NCBI GenBank assembly: GCA_029552245.1
Contig: JAKPDW010000019.1
Location: 1-37,559, forward strand
From: Deltaproteobacteria bacterium
Lineage (GTDB): Bacteria; Desulfobacterota; Desulfomonilia; UBA1062
Reading direction: 5' to 3'
Length of the DNA stretch: 37,559 nt
Shown here: piece after piece, positions 18,914-27,365 of the stretch
Layout of the letters: every line of letters begins with the position of its first letter
Position numbering within the stretch: the stretch's first letter is position 1
Notes under the pieces: generated by a model
What the model was told of the DNA's origin: nothing
Database searches by the model: none
Seen by the model: only the letters and a program-made list of their open reading frames with translations
Translations under genes and position numbers: made by a program

Positions 18914-19813
18914 ATGGTAGAGCACGTTGAGACGCCATCCCAGCGGGAGAAAATCCTCGCGATCCTCGAGAGGGCGCCCGATATCCTGACCCTTCCCGGC
19001 ATCATCCAGCAGATCCTGGAGGTGACGTCCAGGAAGAACTCCTCCGCTTCGGATCTCACCGCGATCATCGAGAGCGACCCGGCGCTCACGAGCAGGGTGA
19101 TCGCCGTGGCCAACTCGCCGTATTACGGGTTCGTCAAGAAGATCACGAACGTGTCGCATGCGATCGTGGTGCTGGGTTTCAGGGAGATCCAGAACATCGC
19201 GCTCAGCATGTCGGTGCTCAAGATGTTCGACCCCAAGGGCTCAGAGTTCGTGGACCAGCTGTGGAAGCACTCGTTCTGCGTCGGTGTGGCCTCGAGGATG
19301 ATAGCCGAGCACCTGAGGCTGAAGGTGGAGGGAAAGTACTTCGTGGGAGGGCTCCTCCACGACGTAGGGAAGATCTTCTTCTCCCAGTACGTGTTCACGA
19401 GCTTCGACAGGCTCCTGAGCGTCCTGTGGGAGGAGGACACCATGGAGAGCTACCACGCGCTGGAGGAGAGGATGCTCGGGATCACCCACCAGGAGGTGGC
19501 GAGGATCCTCCTCGGCGAATGGATGTTCCCTGCCGAGATCGTCGACGCCGTGGCCTGCCACCACGACCCCGCTTCCTCGGAGGTCGACCGCCTCTTCGCG
19601 TGCTGCATCCACCTGGCGGACGTCATCTGCACCGCCAAGGGCATCACCCCGCTGAAAGACCGTCACTTCGTGCTCATCGACCGGGGGGTGCTCCGGTTCC
19701 TCGAAGAATGTGGGCACACGCTCACCACCTCCGACGTCAAGTCCTTCATGGACAGGCTCGACCTCGAGATCGAGCGACAGAGCACGTACCTGTCCGCCTT
19801 CAGGAACCGGTAA
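18914..19813 (+). CDS. soluble HDOD domain protein
   Basis: A 299-residue cytoplasmic HDOD protein. The domain covers nearly the whole chain: LPGIIQQILEVTS at the start, IIESDPALTSRVIAVANSPYYG (in part: VIAVANSPYYGF), SHAIVVLGFREIQNIALS, GGLLHDVGKIFF with the HD pair, and VDAVACHHDP. It keeps His/Asp in LLHDVGK, like many HDOD proteins, but catalysis is unproven for this family. The ATG at 18914 has GAGAAGG upstream. The neighbouring divergent gene codes for a membrane-bound HDOD protein with the same NSPYYG core, so the two may be paralogues working in one response. No partner kinase or methyl-accepting protein is nearby. Confidence 0.9.
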   Translation: MVEHVETPSQREKILAILERAPDILTLPGIIQQILEVTSRKNSSASDLTAIIESDPALTSRVIAVANSPYYGFVKKITNVSHAIVVLGFREIQNIALSMSVLKMFDPKGSEFVDQLWKHSFCVGVASRMIAEHLRLKVEGKYFVGGLLHDVGKIFFSQYVFTSFDRLLSVLWEEDTMESYHALEERMLGITHQEVARILLGEWMFPAEIVDAVACHHDPASSEVDRLFACCIHLADVICTAKGITPLKDRHFVLIDRGVLRFLEECGHTLTTSDVKSFMDRLDLEIERQSTYLSAFRNR

Positions 19814-20134
19814 AGAAGGGCGTGCGGCTCTGGGTGCGAACCTGCTTCACCTCGCCACGGTATGGGTTCCGGCATGGGGCGAGTGCGGTCCGTGCGGAGA
19901 CTCGACGGGACCGACATGAACGTGCGAGGTCTGCCCTTGGCCCCGGTGAAGGCGTCTCGGCCCCTGGCGGTGACTCCACGGTATCACGGTCCTCATGGGC
20001 CGAGAAGGGCCCGCAACCGTAAGAGGGCATGGGACCCCGAGGGTGAAGTGGTCACGTCGGGCCTGTAGGCGGGCCGCACGTGGCAGGCCCCGGGCGCTCT
20101 TCACAGGCCGGCTCACGCCATCGACCGGCAGGGC
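19814..20134. other. 321-base convergent intergenic region
   Basis: It lies between the ends of the soluble HDOD gene and the apgM-like gene. A weak GCCGG/CCGGC inverted repeat lies near the apgM-like end. I see no gene and no clear intrinsic terminator. Confidence 0.4.
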
Positions 20135-21331
20135 TCAGCCGATGAGCCTGGCCAGCATGCTCGATCCCTCCTCGACGAACACGCCGGTCGCTCTCGCGTG
20201 GGCCTCCGTGAACCTCCTGCCGGGGGTCTTGCCTGGCGCACCGCTGTCGTAGAGGATATAGGGCACAGGATCGGCTGTGTGCGTCTTTTTGCAGATGGGG
20301 GTGGGGTGGTCGGGCATGACGAGCAGCCTGAACGGTGAGCCCAGGCGGCCCAGGCCTTCCAAGACCGGGCCCACGATCCGTGCGTCGAAGTCCTCGATGG
20401 CCTGGATCTTCTTTTCTACGCTGCCGCTGTGGCCGGCCTCGTCCGGGGCCTCCACGTGCACGTAGACGAGATCGTGGCGCCCAAGCGCCTCCAGGGCGGA
20501 GGAGGCCTTCCCCTCGTAGTTCGTGTCGAGCCACCCCGTGGCGCCAGGTACCTCTATGACCTCCATGCCCCTGAGCTTTCCGAGGCCCTTGAGGAGGTCC
20601 ACGGCCGAGATCATGGCACCCGTGATGCCGTACTCCTGCTCAAGCGTCGGCACCCGCATGGCCTTGCCCTCGCCCCAGGGCCAGAGGGCCGTGGCGGGCC
20701 TGAGCCCCCTGGACAGCCTGCTCCTGTTGACGGCATGGTTCTCGAGCAGGGCCATGGAACGCCTGATGATCTCCATGAGCAGCTCGTCGTTCGGGAGGTA
20801 CGCATCGACGGGCTCGCCGGTGATGTCGTGCGGTGGGGTGGTCTTGAGGCCGGGGTTGTCGTAGCCCCTGAGGACCAGGAGGTGGCGGTACTCGATCCCC
20901 GGGTGCATGCTTGCGCCCGGCATGTCCTGCACGATGGACTTGAGGTCCTCGATGAGCGCACCTGCCTCCTGCGTGGATATGTGGTCCGAGCAGTAGTCTT
21001 CCATGAACAGGGTGCCGTCGCGCCGGGAGATGGTGACGAGATTGATCCTGAAGGCCGTATCCCCCTCACCCAGCACGACCCCCATGCTCACGGCCTCGAT
21101 GGGAGCCCTGCCGGTGTAGTACCTGGACGGGTCCAGCCCCATGACCGCCATGTTCGCCACGTCGCTGCCCGGCGGGAACCCCTCTTTCACGGTTCTCACC
21201 ATGCCGAGTTCGCCCGAGACGGCGAGCCTGTCCATGTTCGGGATGCGCGCGCACTCCAAGGGCGTCTTCGAGCCGAGTTCTGGAAGCGGCTCGTCGGCCA
21301 TGCCGTCACCGAGCAGGATGATCCTCTTCAC
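20135..21331 (-). CDS. ApgM-like protein, proposed homoserine kinase
   Basis: A 398-residue cytoplasmic member of the alkaline phosphatase superfamily, related to cofactor-independent phosphoglycerate mutase. The metal-site residues are all visible: Asp9 in GDGMAD, the nucleophile Ser56 in PPGSDVANMAVMG, Asp297 and His301 in DEAGH, Asp341-His342 in MPDHPTP, and His351. This subfamily is commonly found beside homoserine dehydrogenase in genomes without classical ThrB and has been proposed as the missing homoserine kinase. Here it follows the homoserine dehydrogenase gene by 30 bases on the same strand, which fits that role in threonine synthesis. Phosphoglycerate mutase activity remains possible. 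It is the last gene of the run. Confidence 0.88.
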   Translation of the reverse strand: MKRIILLGDGMADEPLPELGSKTPLECARIPNMDRLAVSGELGMVRTVKEGFPPGSDVANMAVMGLDPSRYYTGRAPIEAVSMGVVLGEGDTAFRINLVTISRRDGTLFMEDYCSDHISTQEAGALIEDLKSIVQDMPGASMHPGIEYRHLLVLRGYDNPGLKTTPPHDITGEPVDAYLPNDELLMEIIRRSMALLENHAVNRSRLSRGLRPATALWPWGEGKAMRVPTLEQEYGITGAMISAVDLLKGLGKLRGMEVIEVPGATGWLDTNYEGKASSALEALGRHDLVYVHVEAPDEAGHSGSVEKKIQAIEDFDARIVGPVLEGLGRLGSPFRLLVMPDHPTPICKKTHTADPVPYILYDSGAPGKTPGRRFTEAHARATGVFVEEGSSMLARLIG

Positions 21332-21361
21332 CTTCGTTGTCCTCCGACGTTCAAAAAAGGC

Positions 21362-22687
21362 CTAGGACGGAGAGTTCTTGAGCTTCTTGTCCTCGACGCG
21401 GATCACCACCGGCTTCCCGTTCACCTCGGACAGGCTCGATATGGCCTCCACGGCGCTCTTCACGCCGGCCTCCCGCGCCTCGTGGGTGAGCATGACCACG
21501 GGGACGAAATCCACGCTGTCCGTCCCCTTCTGGATGACCGAGACGATCGAGATGCCGCGCTCGCCCAGGATCCCTGCCACCTTGGCCAGCACGCCCGGCC
21601 TGTCGAGGGCGTTGATCCTCAGGTAGTAGTTCGTCACCACGTCGTCGATCGGCAGGTACCTCTTGGGCGACGAGCTGCCCTTGCGGTAGCCCAAATGCGG
21701 TATCCTGCCTGCGGTGCCCGACAGGATGTTCCTCCCTATGTCGGCCAGGTCGCTCACGACCGCGGATGCGGTGGGCATCATGCCCGCACCCCTGCCGTAG
21801 AAGAGGGTGGAGTCCACGATGTCCCCCCGCACGTAGAAGGCGTTGAACACGCCGTCCACCTTGGAGAGCAGGTAGTTGGTGGGGACCAGGGTGGGGTGGA
21901 CCCTCGCCTCCACGCTGTCGCCCCTGTCGATGGCCAGCGCAAGCAGCTTCACCTTGTAGCCGAGGTCGCGCGCGAACGTGACGTCCATCTTGTCGAGCCG
22001 GGTGATCCCCTCCACGTAGACCCCGTTCATGTCCGGGGGTACGCCGTAGGCGAGGCTGGTCACGAGCGCGAGCTTGTGCGCCGCGTCGATCCCCTCGATG
22101 TCGAGGGTGGGGTCGCTCTCCGCGTAACCGAGCTTCTGCGCGCTCGAGAGCGCCTCGTCGAAGCTCGAGCCCTTCTCGCCCATCTCGGTGAGGATGTAGT
22201 TGCACGTGCCGTTGAGGATCCCGTAGATGAACGCGTAGTTGTTCGCCACGAGGGCTTCCCTCAACGTCTTGATGATGGGTATGCCGCCCCCGACGGCGGC
22301 CTCGTAGTAGAGGTCCCTGCCGAAGGTCTGCGCCGCTTCGAAGATCTCCTTGCCGTGGGTGGCCAACAGGGCCTTGTTGGCTGTGACCACGTGCTTGCCG
22401 CGTTCGAGGGCCTTCAGGATGAACGTCTTGGCCGGCTCGATCCCGCCCACGAGCTCGATGATGATGTCGATGTCGGGATCTTCGACCAGCCGCATCGCGT
22501 CCGTGGTGAGGAGGCCCTGGGGAATGGCTATGCCGCGATCCCGCGTGATGTCGATGTCGGCGATCCCCTTCAGGGACAGGGAAAACCCGAGCCTGTCCTC
22601 GAGGAGTCCGCGGTTTTCCATGAGGGTCCTGGCGACCCCGGTCCCAATGGTGCCGAGGCCGATGAGGCCTATCCTGATCGTCTCCAT
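21362..22687 (-). CDS. hom: homoserine dehydrogenase
   Basis: A 441-residue enzyme that reduces aspartate semialdehyde to homoserine with NAD(P)H, for threonine and methionine. The Rossmann motif GLIGLGTIGTG is at the N-terminus, followed by IELVGGIEPAKTFILKAL (in part: ELVGGIEPA), ANKALLATHG, the substrate-site segment GGGIPIIKTLREAL and GILNGTCNYIL, and DIEGIDAAHKLA. A C-terminal ACT domain (about 355-437, DRPGVLAKVAGILGERGISI) suggests feedback control by threonine. The ATG at 22687 has GGAGAAGG upstream and overlaps the end of the lipoyl synthase gene by 19 bases, so the two are likely translationally coupled. An apgM-like homoserine kinase candidate follows. Confidence 0.96.
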   Translation of the reverse strand: METIRIGLIGLGTIGTGVARTLMENRGLLEDRLGFSLSLKGIADIDITRDRGIAIPQGLLTTDAMRLVEDPDIDIIIELVGGIEPAKTFILKALERGKHVVTANKALLATHGKEIFEAAQTFGRDLYYEAAVGGGIPIIKTLREALVANNYAFIYGILNGTCNYILTEMGEKGSSFDEALSSAQKLGYAESDPTLDIEGIDAAHKLALVTSLAYGVPPDMNGVYVEGITRLDKMDVTFARDLGYKVKLLALAIDRGDSVEARVHPTLVPTNYLLSKVDGVFNAFYVRGDIVDSTLFYGRGAGMMPTASAVVSDLADIGRNILSGTAGRIPHLGYRKGSSSPKRYLPIDDVVTNYYLRINALDRPGVLAKVAGILGERGISIVSVIQKGTDSVDFVPVVMLTHEAREAGVKSAVEAISSLSEVNGKPVVIRVEDKKLKNSPS

Positions 22688-23682
22688 ACCTTCTCCTTCG
22701 TCGGTGAACGGTCCCCTGAGCCGCGCGCGGTCCTGATGTCGTCGAGGGTCTCCCGAGCCCTGAAAGAACTCCTCACGAGCGGCCCGGCTACACAATATCC
22801 GATGCCGAGCGATTTCGCAAGGCCGGCCCAAGTCTCGAAGGCCTCAGGTTCCCAGTATCGACGGACCTCTACCTGGCGCATCGAGGGCCTCAGGTACTGG
22901 CCTATGGTCACGATGTCGCAACCGGCGCCCGCGAGCGAGCGAAGGAGGTCCTCGATCTCGTCTGCGCGCTCGCCGAGACCGACCATGAATCCCGACTTGA
23001 CGACCGTGTGAGGGGCCAGCTCCCGGGCCGCCTCGAGGAGGCCGAGGCTCCGGCCCAGGTCAGCCCCGGGGCGGACCTTCTCCTGCAGCCTCCCGACGGT
23101 CTCCACGTTGTGTCCGAACACGTCGGGCCGCTCGCTCAAGACGAGTGAGAGCGGGTCCCTGAGGCCTCCGAAATCCGGGGTCAGCACCTCCACGGTACAG
23201 GCGGGGATCGAGTCTTTGATCGCTCGTATGGTCCGGGCGAAGGCGCGGGCGCCCTTGTCCTCGAGGTCGTCCCGGGTGACCGAGGTGATCACGACGTGCT
23301 CGAGGCCCAGCATGCGCGCCGCACGCGCCACCCGGGCAGGCTCAGTGGGGTCGACCGGCGCCGGGACGCCCTTCGCCACCCCGCAGAAACGGCACGCCCT
23401 CGTGCACACATCGCCGAGGATGAGGAAGGTGGCCGTCTTGTTCGCGAAACAGAGGGAGGCGTTCGGACAGCGGGCCTCCTCGCACACGGTGGAGAGGCCG
23501 CACCCCCTGAGGAGGGCCTTCATCTCGTGCAGGCACCCGTGATCCCGGCGGACGTGCACCCACGCGGGCAGCCTGGAAGACGAGCCCCGGCCTTCCACGG
23601 TCTTTTCTTGCGTGTCCTCTCCCGGGACCGGGGCGCGGGATGCGCAAGACGGCATCACATCCGGCGTTCCATGCTCTCCCAT
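22669..23682 (-). CDS. lipA: lipoyl synthase
   Basis: A 337-residue radical-SAM enzyme that inserts sulfur into octanoyl groups on lipoyl-dependent proteins. It carries both iron-sulfur sites. The auxiliary cluster is C67-x4-C72-x5-C78 (CEEARCPNASLC), and the radical-SAM cluster is C93-x3-C97-x2-C100 (CTRACRFC). The C-terminal serine motif is RSSF (304-307), where most family members have RSSY. TPDFGG and FGHNVETV are further family motifs. The N-terminal 35 residues are low-complexity and the ribosome site at 23682 is weak, so the true start may lie a little downstream. It overlaps hom by 19 bases and follows the LapA-domain gene by 9 bases. No lipB is in view. Confidence 0.94.
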   Translation of the reverse strand: MGEHGTPDVMPSCASRAPVPGEDTQEKTVEGRGSSSRLPAWVHVRRDHGCLHEMKALLRGCGLSTVCEEARCPNASLCFANKTATFLILGDVCTRACRFCGVAKGVPAPVDPTEPARVARAARMLGLEHVVITSVTRDDLEDKGARAFARTIRAIKDSIPACTVEVLTPDFGGLRDPLSLVLSERPDVFGHNVETVGRLQEKVRPGADLGRSLGLLEAARELAPHTVVKSGFMVGLGERADEIEDLLRSLAGAGCDIVTIGQYLRPSMRQVEVRRYWEPEAFETWAGLAKSLGIGYCVAGPLVRSSFRARETLDDIRTARGSGDRSPTKEKVWRRSG

Positions 23683-23691
23683 CTCGGTCTT

Positions 23692-23976
23692 CTACCTCTG
23701 GCCCCCGGATCCGCCGGACTTCTTGAGCCTCTCCCTGAGCTCGTCCCTGCGCCTCGAGAGCGCCTTGATCTCCTTGCCGTCGTTCGATGCGGCAAGGGCG
23801 GACAGGATGGAGACCGCCGTGCCCGCGGCGAGGCAGCCGAACAGCACAAGGTAGAGGGGGTAGGTCAGGGTCTTGAACGAGTAGAGGTGGACGGTGGCGG
23901 GTTCCTGGTTGGAGGCCGCGAAGAGGACGCCGATGACGGCGAGCGCCACGAAGGCCAGGGCCTTGATGACCCTCAA
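23692..23976 (-). CDS. LapA-domain (DUF1049) membrane protein, TTG start
   Basis: A 94-residue inner-membrane protein. It has two membrane segments (about 5-22, KALAFVALAVIGVLFAAS, and 37-60, PLYLVLFGCLAAGTAVSILS) and a short cytoplasmic coiled coil (EIKALSRRRDELRERLKK). This is the layout of the LapA/YciS family, which in enterobacteria takes part in lipopolysaccharide assembly control. The only good start is a TTG at 23976 that overlaps the stop codon of the HIT gene (TTGA), so translation is probably coupled. It contains the family NQEPATVHLYSF segment. No LapB-type TPR partner is adjacent. Confidence 0.85.
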   Translation of the reverse strand: MRVIKALAFVALAVIGVLFAASNQEPATVHLYSFKTLTYPLYLVLFGCLAAGTAVSILSALAASNDGKEIKALSRRRDELRERLKKSGGSGGQR

Positions 23977-24440
23977 GACAGGGCCTCCCTGATCTTCTTG
24001 TGCGTCTGCTCGATGTGCTCGGAGATCACGCGGGTGTGTCCCACGGCCGGCATGAAATTGGTGTCCCCTTCCCACCGGGGCACCACGTGGAGGTGGAGGT
24101 GGCCGGCGATGCCCGCGCCCGCGACCTCGCCGATGTTGATGCCGAGGTTGAACCCGTCCGGCTTGAGCGCGCATCTCGTGGCCTCGACGATCTTCTGGGA
24201 AACCGCCATGAGCTCGGCCGACTCCTCGGGGGTGAGCGAGCAGATGTCCGCGACGTGTCGGAAGGGTACCACCATGGTGTGCCCCGTCGTGTAGGGGTAG
24301 CGGTTCATGATCGCATAACAGGTGGCGCCCGAGGTGAGGATGAGGCCGTCTTCCCTCCTCGGCGCCTCGCACAGGACGCACCCGCCGTCCTTGTCCGAGA
24401 GGATGTATTCCATTCTCCACGGCGCCCACAGGTTTTTCAT
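23973..24440 (-). CDS. HIT family hydrolase/phosphorylase (AP4A phosphorylase-like)
   Basis: A 155-residue histidine-triad nucleotide-binding protein. The N-terminus MKNLWAPWRMEYI with CVLC (21-24, probable zinc site) and the triad segment GHLHLHVVPRWEGDTNFMP (His114, His116, His118) match the group that includes mycobacterial AP4A phosphorylase. It therefore probably cleaves diadenosine polyphosphates or related nucleotides in the cytoplasm. The ATG at 24440 overlaps the stop of the upstream phosphodiesterase gene (ATGA), and its stop overlaps the TTG start of the LapA-domain gene, so all three are coupled. The exact substrate is not certain. Confidence 0.9.
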   Translation of the reverse strand: MKNLWAPWRMEYILSDKDGGCVLCEAPRREDGLILTSGATCYAIMNRYPYTTGHTMVVPFRHVADICSLTPEESAELMAVSQKIVEATRCALKPDGFNLGINIGEVAGAGIAGHLHLHVVPRWEGDTNFMPAVGHTRVISEHIEQTHKKIREALS

Positions 24441-24925
24441 AGCTCGATGATCGTCCCTTCCACGCGCTCTGAGTCCACCGTGATTATACCCACCGAGCGC
24501 ATGGTTGTAAATCGATTGTCGGTTGGGGACCCCGGGTTGAAGAAGTAGGTGCCGTCTTGAGTTCCGGCATACGCCTGGTGGGTGTGCCCGTAGACGATCA
24601 CCCCGGCATCGGGCAGCGCCCGGCGCAGGCGTGACCTGATCCCCTCGGGCGATCCCCAGCCGTGGATCAGCCCGATGGTGACCCCTTCCACGGCCAGGGT
24701 CCTGGACATGGGCAACTTCGCCCGCACGTCCTGGCCGTCCATGTTCCCGCACACGGCGACCACGGTGTGCCCCGCCTCCTCGAAGACGCCGAGCACGTCC
24801 ATGCACACGATGTCACCCGCGTGGAGAACCAGGTCGACGTCCTTGAAGTGCATGCTCGCGATCTCTTCGAGGATCCTCTCCCTGGCCCTCAAGTGGGTGT
24901 CGGAGACCACGCCGATACGTGTCAT
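24437..24925 (-). CDS. YfcE/MJ0936-type metallophosphodiesterase
   Basis: A 162-residue calcineurin-like phosphoesterase. All metal-site motifs are present: SDTH (Asp9, His11), HAGD (Asp38), GNMD (Asn61), HGWG (His88) and GHTH (His114, His116). NPGSP follows, as in the YfcE group. Members of this family hydrolyse phosphodiesters in vitro and the cellular substrate is usually unknown. The ATG at 24925 has GGGGGAGG upstream; an in-frame ATG at 24943 has none. It overlaps the HIT gene by 4 bases and follows the nucleotide-sugar dehydrogenase by 68 bases on the same strand. Confidence 0.92.
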   Translation of the reverse strand: MTRIGVVSDTHLRARERILEEIASMHFKDVDLVLHAGDIVCMDVLGVFEEAGHTVVAVCGNMDGQDVRAKLPMSRTLAVEGVTIGLIHGWGSPEGIRSRLRRALPDAGVIVYGHTHQAYAGTQDGTYFFNPGSPTDNRFTTMRSVGIITVDSERVEGTIIEL

Positions 24926-24993
24926 GTCCTCCCCCTCCTCCATGGTATGGTCGACAGTGTCCAGCCTGCCCGTCGTTCAGGGCTCGCACGGGC

Positions 24994-26250
24994 CTAGAGG
25001 TACGCGTCAGCGTCGGGATAGATGCTCTTGACGTCGTACACGACGCAGCCGGGCGCCTTCAGGCGCGACAGGTCCATGTCCCTGAACGCGTCGTGCGCCA
25101 CCGCGGCGACGATGCCCTCGTAGGTGCCCTGTATCTCGTCTTCCGATGCCATGATCTCGATGCCGTATGCATCCCTCACGTCTTGGGGGTCTGCGACCGG
25201 GTCGAAGACATCCACCGTGCACTCGAACTCCCTCAGCTCGGTGATGATGTCCATGACCTTGGAGTTCCTGATGTCAGGGCAGTTCTCCTTGAAGGTGACG
25301 CCGAGGACGAGCACGCGGCTGTCCGTTATCCTGTGCTTCCTCTTGACCATCATCTTGATGAGCTCGGTGGCCACGTACCTGCCCATGCTGTCATTGATCC
25401 TGCGGCCGGCGAGGATGACCTGGGGGATGTAGCCGAGCCCCTCGGCCTTGTGCGTGAGGTAGTACGGGTCGACGCCGATGCAGTGCCCCCCCACGAGCCC
25501 GGGGGAAAAGCTCAGGAAGTTCCACTTGGTCGATGCGGCCGCGAGCACGTCCGAGGTCTTGATGCCCATGCGGGCGAAGATGAGGGCGAGCTCGTTCACG
25601 AAGGCGATGTTGATGTCGCGCTGGGCGTTCTCGATGACCTTGGCCGCCTCCGCCACCTTGATGGAAGGGGCGGGGTGGGTGCCCGCCCTGATGATGGAGC
25701 GGTAGAGTTCGTCCACGATCCGGGCCGTCCGAGGGGTGGAGCCGGAGGTCACCTTGACGATATCTGTGAGGCGGTGGCGCCGGTCGCCGGGGTTGATGCG
25801 CTCCGGGCTGTACCCGCAGAAGAAGTCCTCGTTGTACGTCAGGCCCGAGGCCCTCTCGAGGGCGGGGACGCACTCCTCCTCCGTGCAGCCGGGGTACACC
25901 GTGGACTCGAAGATCACGATGTCGCCCTTGCCGAGGGCCCTCCCGACGGTGTTGCACGCGTCCATGAGGAGGCTGAGGTCGGGCCTGTTGTAGGCGTCGA
26001 TCGGGGTGGGGACGGTCACGACGTACGTGTTGCACCTCTCAAGGTCTGATGCATCAAAGGTGTAGTCGAGCAGGCGCGCCTCAGCAAGCTCCGCGGGGCT
26101 CACCTCGCGGGTCCTGTCCATACCCGAGCGCAGTTCCTCTATCCTCCGCGGGTTGATGTCGAACCCCAGCGTGGGATAGCGCCTGCCGAACTCGACGGCC
26201 AGGGGGAGCCCGACGTAGCCGAGCCCGATCACTGCGATGCGGTGGTCCAT
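24994..26250 (-). CDS. nucleotide-sugar 6-dehydrogenase (TviB/WbpA type)
   Basis: A 418-residue enzyme that oxidises a UDP-sugar (probably UDP-N-acetyl-hexosamine) to the uronic acid in two NAD-dependent steps. It has the Rossmann motif GLGYVGLPLA (9-18), FESTVYPGCTEE, the hinge EAAKVIENAQRDINIAFVNE (in part: KVIENAQRDIN), and the catalytic Cys257 in GGHCIGVDPYY. The TviB-like N-terminus is LAVEFGRRYPTLGFDIN. The ATG at 26250 has AGGAGAAG upstream; the upstream extension is not conserved-looking. TATATA lies at 26298-26303 on the minus-strand leader and may be part of its promoter. No glycosyltransferase or other polysaccharide gene is in the window. Confidence 0.92.
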   Translation of the reverse strand: MDHRIAVIGLGYVGLPLAVEFGRRYPTLGFDINPRRIEELRSGMDRTREVSPAELAEARLLDYTFDASDLERCNTYVVTVPTPIDAYNRPDLSLLMDACNTVGRALGKGDIVIFESTVYPGCTEEECVPALERASGLTYNEDFFCGYSPERINPGDRRHRLTDIVKVTSGSTPRTARIVDELYRSIIRAGTHPAPSIKVAEAAKVIENAQRDINIAFVNELALIFARMGIKTSDVLAAASTKWNFLSFSPGLVGGHCIGVDPYYLTHKAEGLGYIPQVILAGRRINDSMGRYVATELIKMMVKRKHRITDSRVLVLGVTFKENCPDIRNSKVMDIITELREFECTVDVFDPVADPQDVRDAYGIEIMASEDEIQGTYEGIVAAVAHDAFRDMDLSRLKAPGCVVYDVKSIYPDADAYL

Positions 26251-26483
26251 CGCTTCTCCTTCCGTTCGCTGATGGGATTGTCGTGGTTTGGAGAGGGTAT
26301 ATACAGCACAACCCGAAAACATGACCACCCCAAAAATGTCGGGGCACCGGCGGGGTCCGAGGCCGTCGGGTGTCCCAAACCTCGAAGCGCCTGTACGCGC
26401 CTGCGCGTCCCCCAGGATGGGCGCTCGAGGAGGAGTGCACGACCGTCAGCCCGGGCAGACGACGGGTTCGTTCTCGGCCCGCC

Positions 26484-26512
26484 TTGACAGGGGGAGGGAA
26501 ACCTTCTAGAGA
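26484..26512 (+). promoter_or_regulatory. candidate sigma-70 promoter for the murI-fusA-gsp run
   Basis: A perfect TTGACA is followed after 17 bases by TAGAGA (3 of 6 to consensus), about 47 bases before the murI ATG. It lies in the 308-base divergent region 26251-26558, in which I see no other gene. Confidence 0.5.
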
Positions 26513-26558
26513 GATACCGGCTCCTGCTCCACACTACCCGCGAGGAAGCTGGCTCCCC

Positions 26559-27356
26559 ATGAACGGACACATTTCGCGCATCGGCGTATTCGACTCGGGC
26601 ATCGGCGGGTTGACCGTGCTCAAGTGCCTCCTCGATCTCGTCCCGGCCAGGGAGATGATCTACCTCGGCGACACGGCCCGGCTGCCGTACGGCACGAAGT
26701 CCCCCCGGACGATCGTGCGATACAGCCTCCAGTGCGGCAGGTTCCTGGCCGAGAAGGGGGTGGACATGCTCGTCGTGGCGTGCAACACGGCCAGCGCCCA
26801 CGCAGTCCCGGCCCTGAGGGAGGAGCTTCACATCCCCGTCGTGGGTGTGGTGGAGGCTGGTTCCAGGGCCGCGGTGGAGACAGGCGGCAGGAAGATCGGG
26901 GTCATCGGCACCTCGTCCACCATCCAGAGCCGGGCGTACGAGCTCACCATCCAGGGGCTCATGCCCGACGCGCGCATCTTCACCAAGGCATGCCCGCTGT
27001 TCGTGCCGCTCGTCGAGGAGGGCTGGTGCGAGGACGAGATCACCGCCATGGTGGCGAGGCGCTACCTCGCCGGGCTCGTCCAGGAGCACGTGGACACGCT
27101 GCTCCTCGGGTGCACGCACTATCCGCTCATCAAGGGCGTGATAGCATCGGTCATGGGCGAGGGGGTGACCATCGTCGACTCCGCCTACTCGACGGCCAGG
27201 GAGGTCAGGGACCTGGTGGGCGGCGAGGTCGACGGTGGGACGGCCCCGCACGTGGAGTTCTACCTCACGGACACGTCGCCCGCCTTCGTAGAGATCGGCG
27301 GGAGGTTTCTCGGCGGCGACATCGTGAGTGTGATCGACGTCGATCTTCATGTATAA
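26559..27356 (+). CDS. murI: glutamate racemase
   Basis: A 265-residue cytoplasmic enzyme that makes D-glutamate for peptidoglycan. The two catalytic cysteines are present: Cys75 in VVACNTASAHA and Cys185 in LLGCTHYPLI. Other family motifs are FDSGIGGLTVL (11-21), LGDTARLPYGTKSP and GVIGTSSTI. The ATG at 26559 is preceded by GAGGA at a slightly long distance (12 bases), and the upstream in-frame extension is not conserved-looking. It ends 9 bases before the EF-G-like gene, so the two are probably cotranscribed, an unusual pairing of a cell-wall gene with a translation factor. Confidence 0.95.
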   Translation: MNGHISRIGVFDSGIGGLTVLKCLLDLVPAREMIYLGDTARLPYGTKSPRTIVRYSLQCGRFLAEKGVDMLVVACNTASAHAVPALREELHIPVVGVVEAGSRAAVETGGRKIGVIGTSSTIQSRAYELTIQGLMPDARIFTKACPLFVPLVEEGWCEDEITAMVARRYLAGLVQEHVDTLLLGCTHYPLIKGVIASVMGEGVTIVDSAYSTAREVRDLVGGEVDGGTAPHVEFYLTDTSPAFVEIGGRFLGGDIVSVIDVDLHV

Positions 27357-27365
27357 TAAGCCGGC

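Noticed and set aside
20429-23011. Long open frame on the plus strand opposite apgM-like, hom and lipA
   Set aside because: The minus strand holds three clear enzymes with all catalytic residues; the plus-strand frame is a codon-bias shadow with no ribosome site or known domain.
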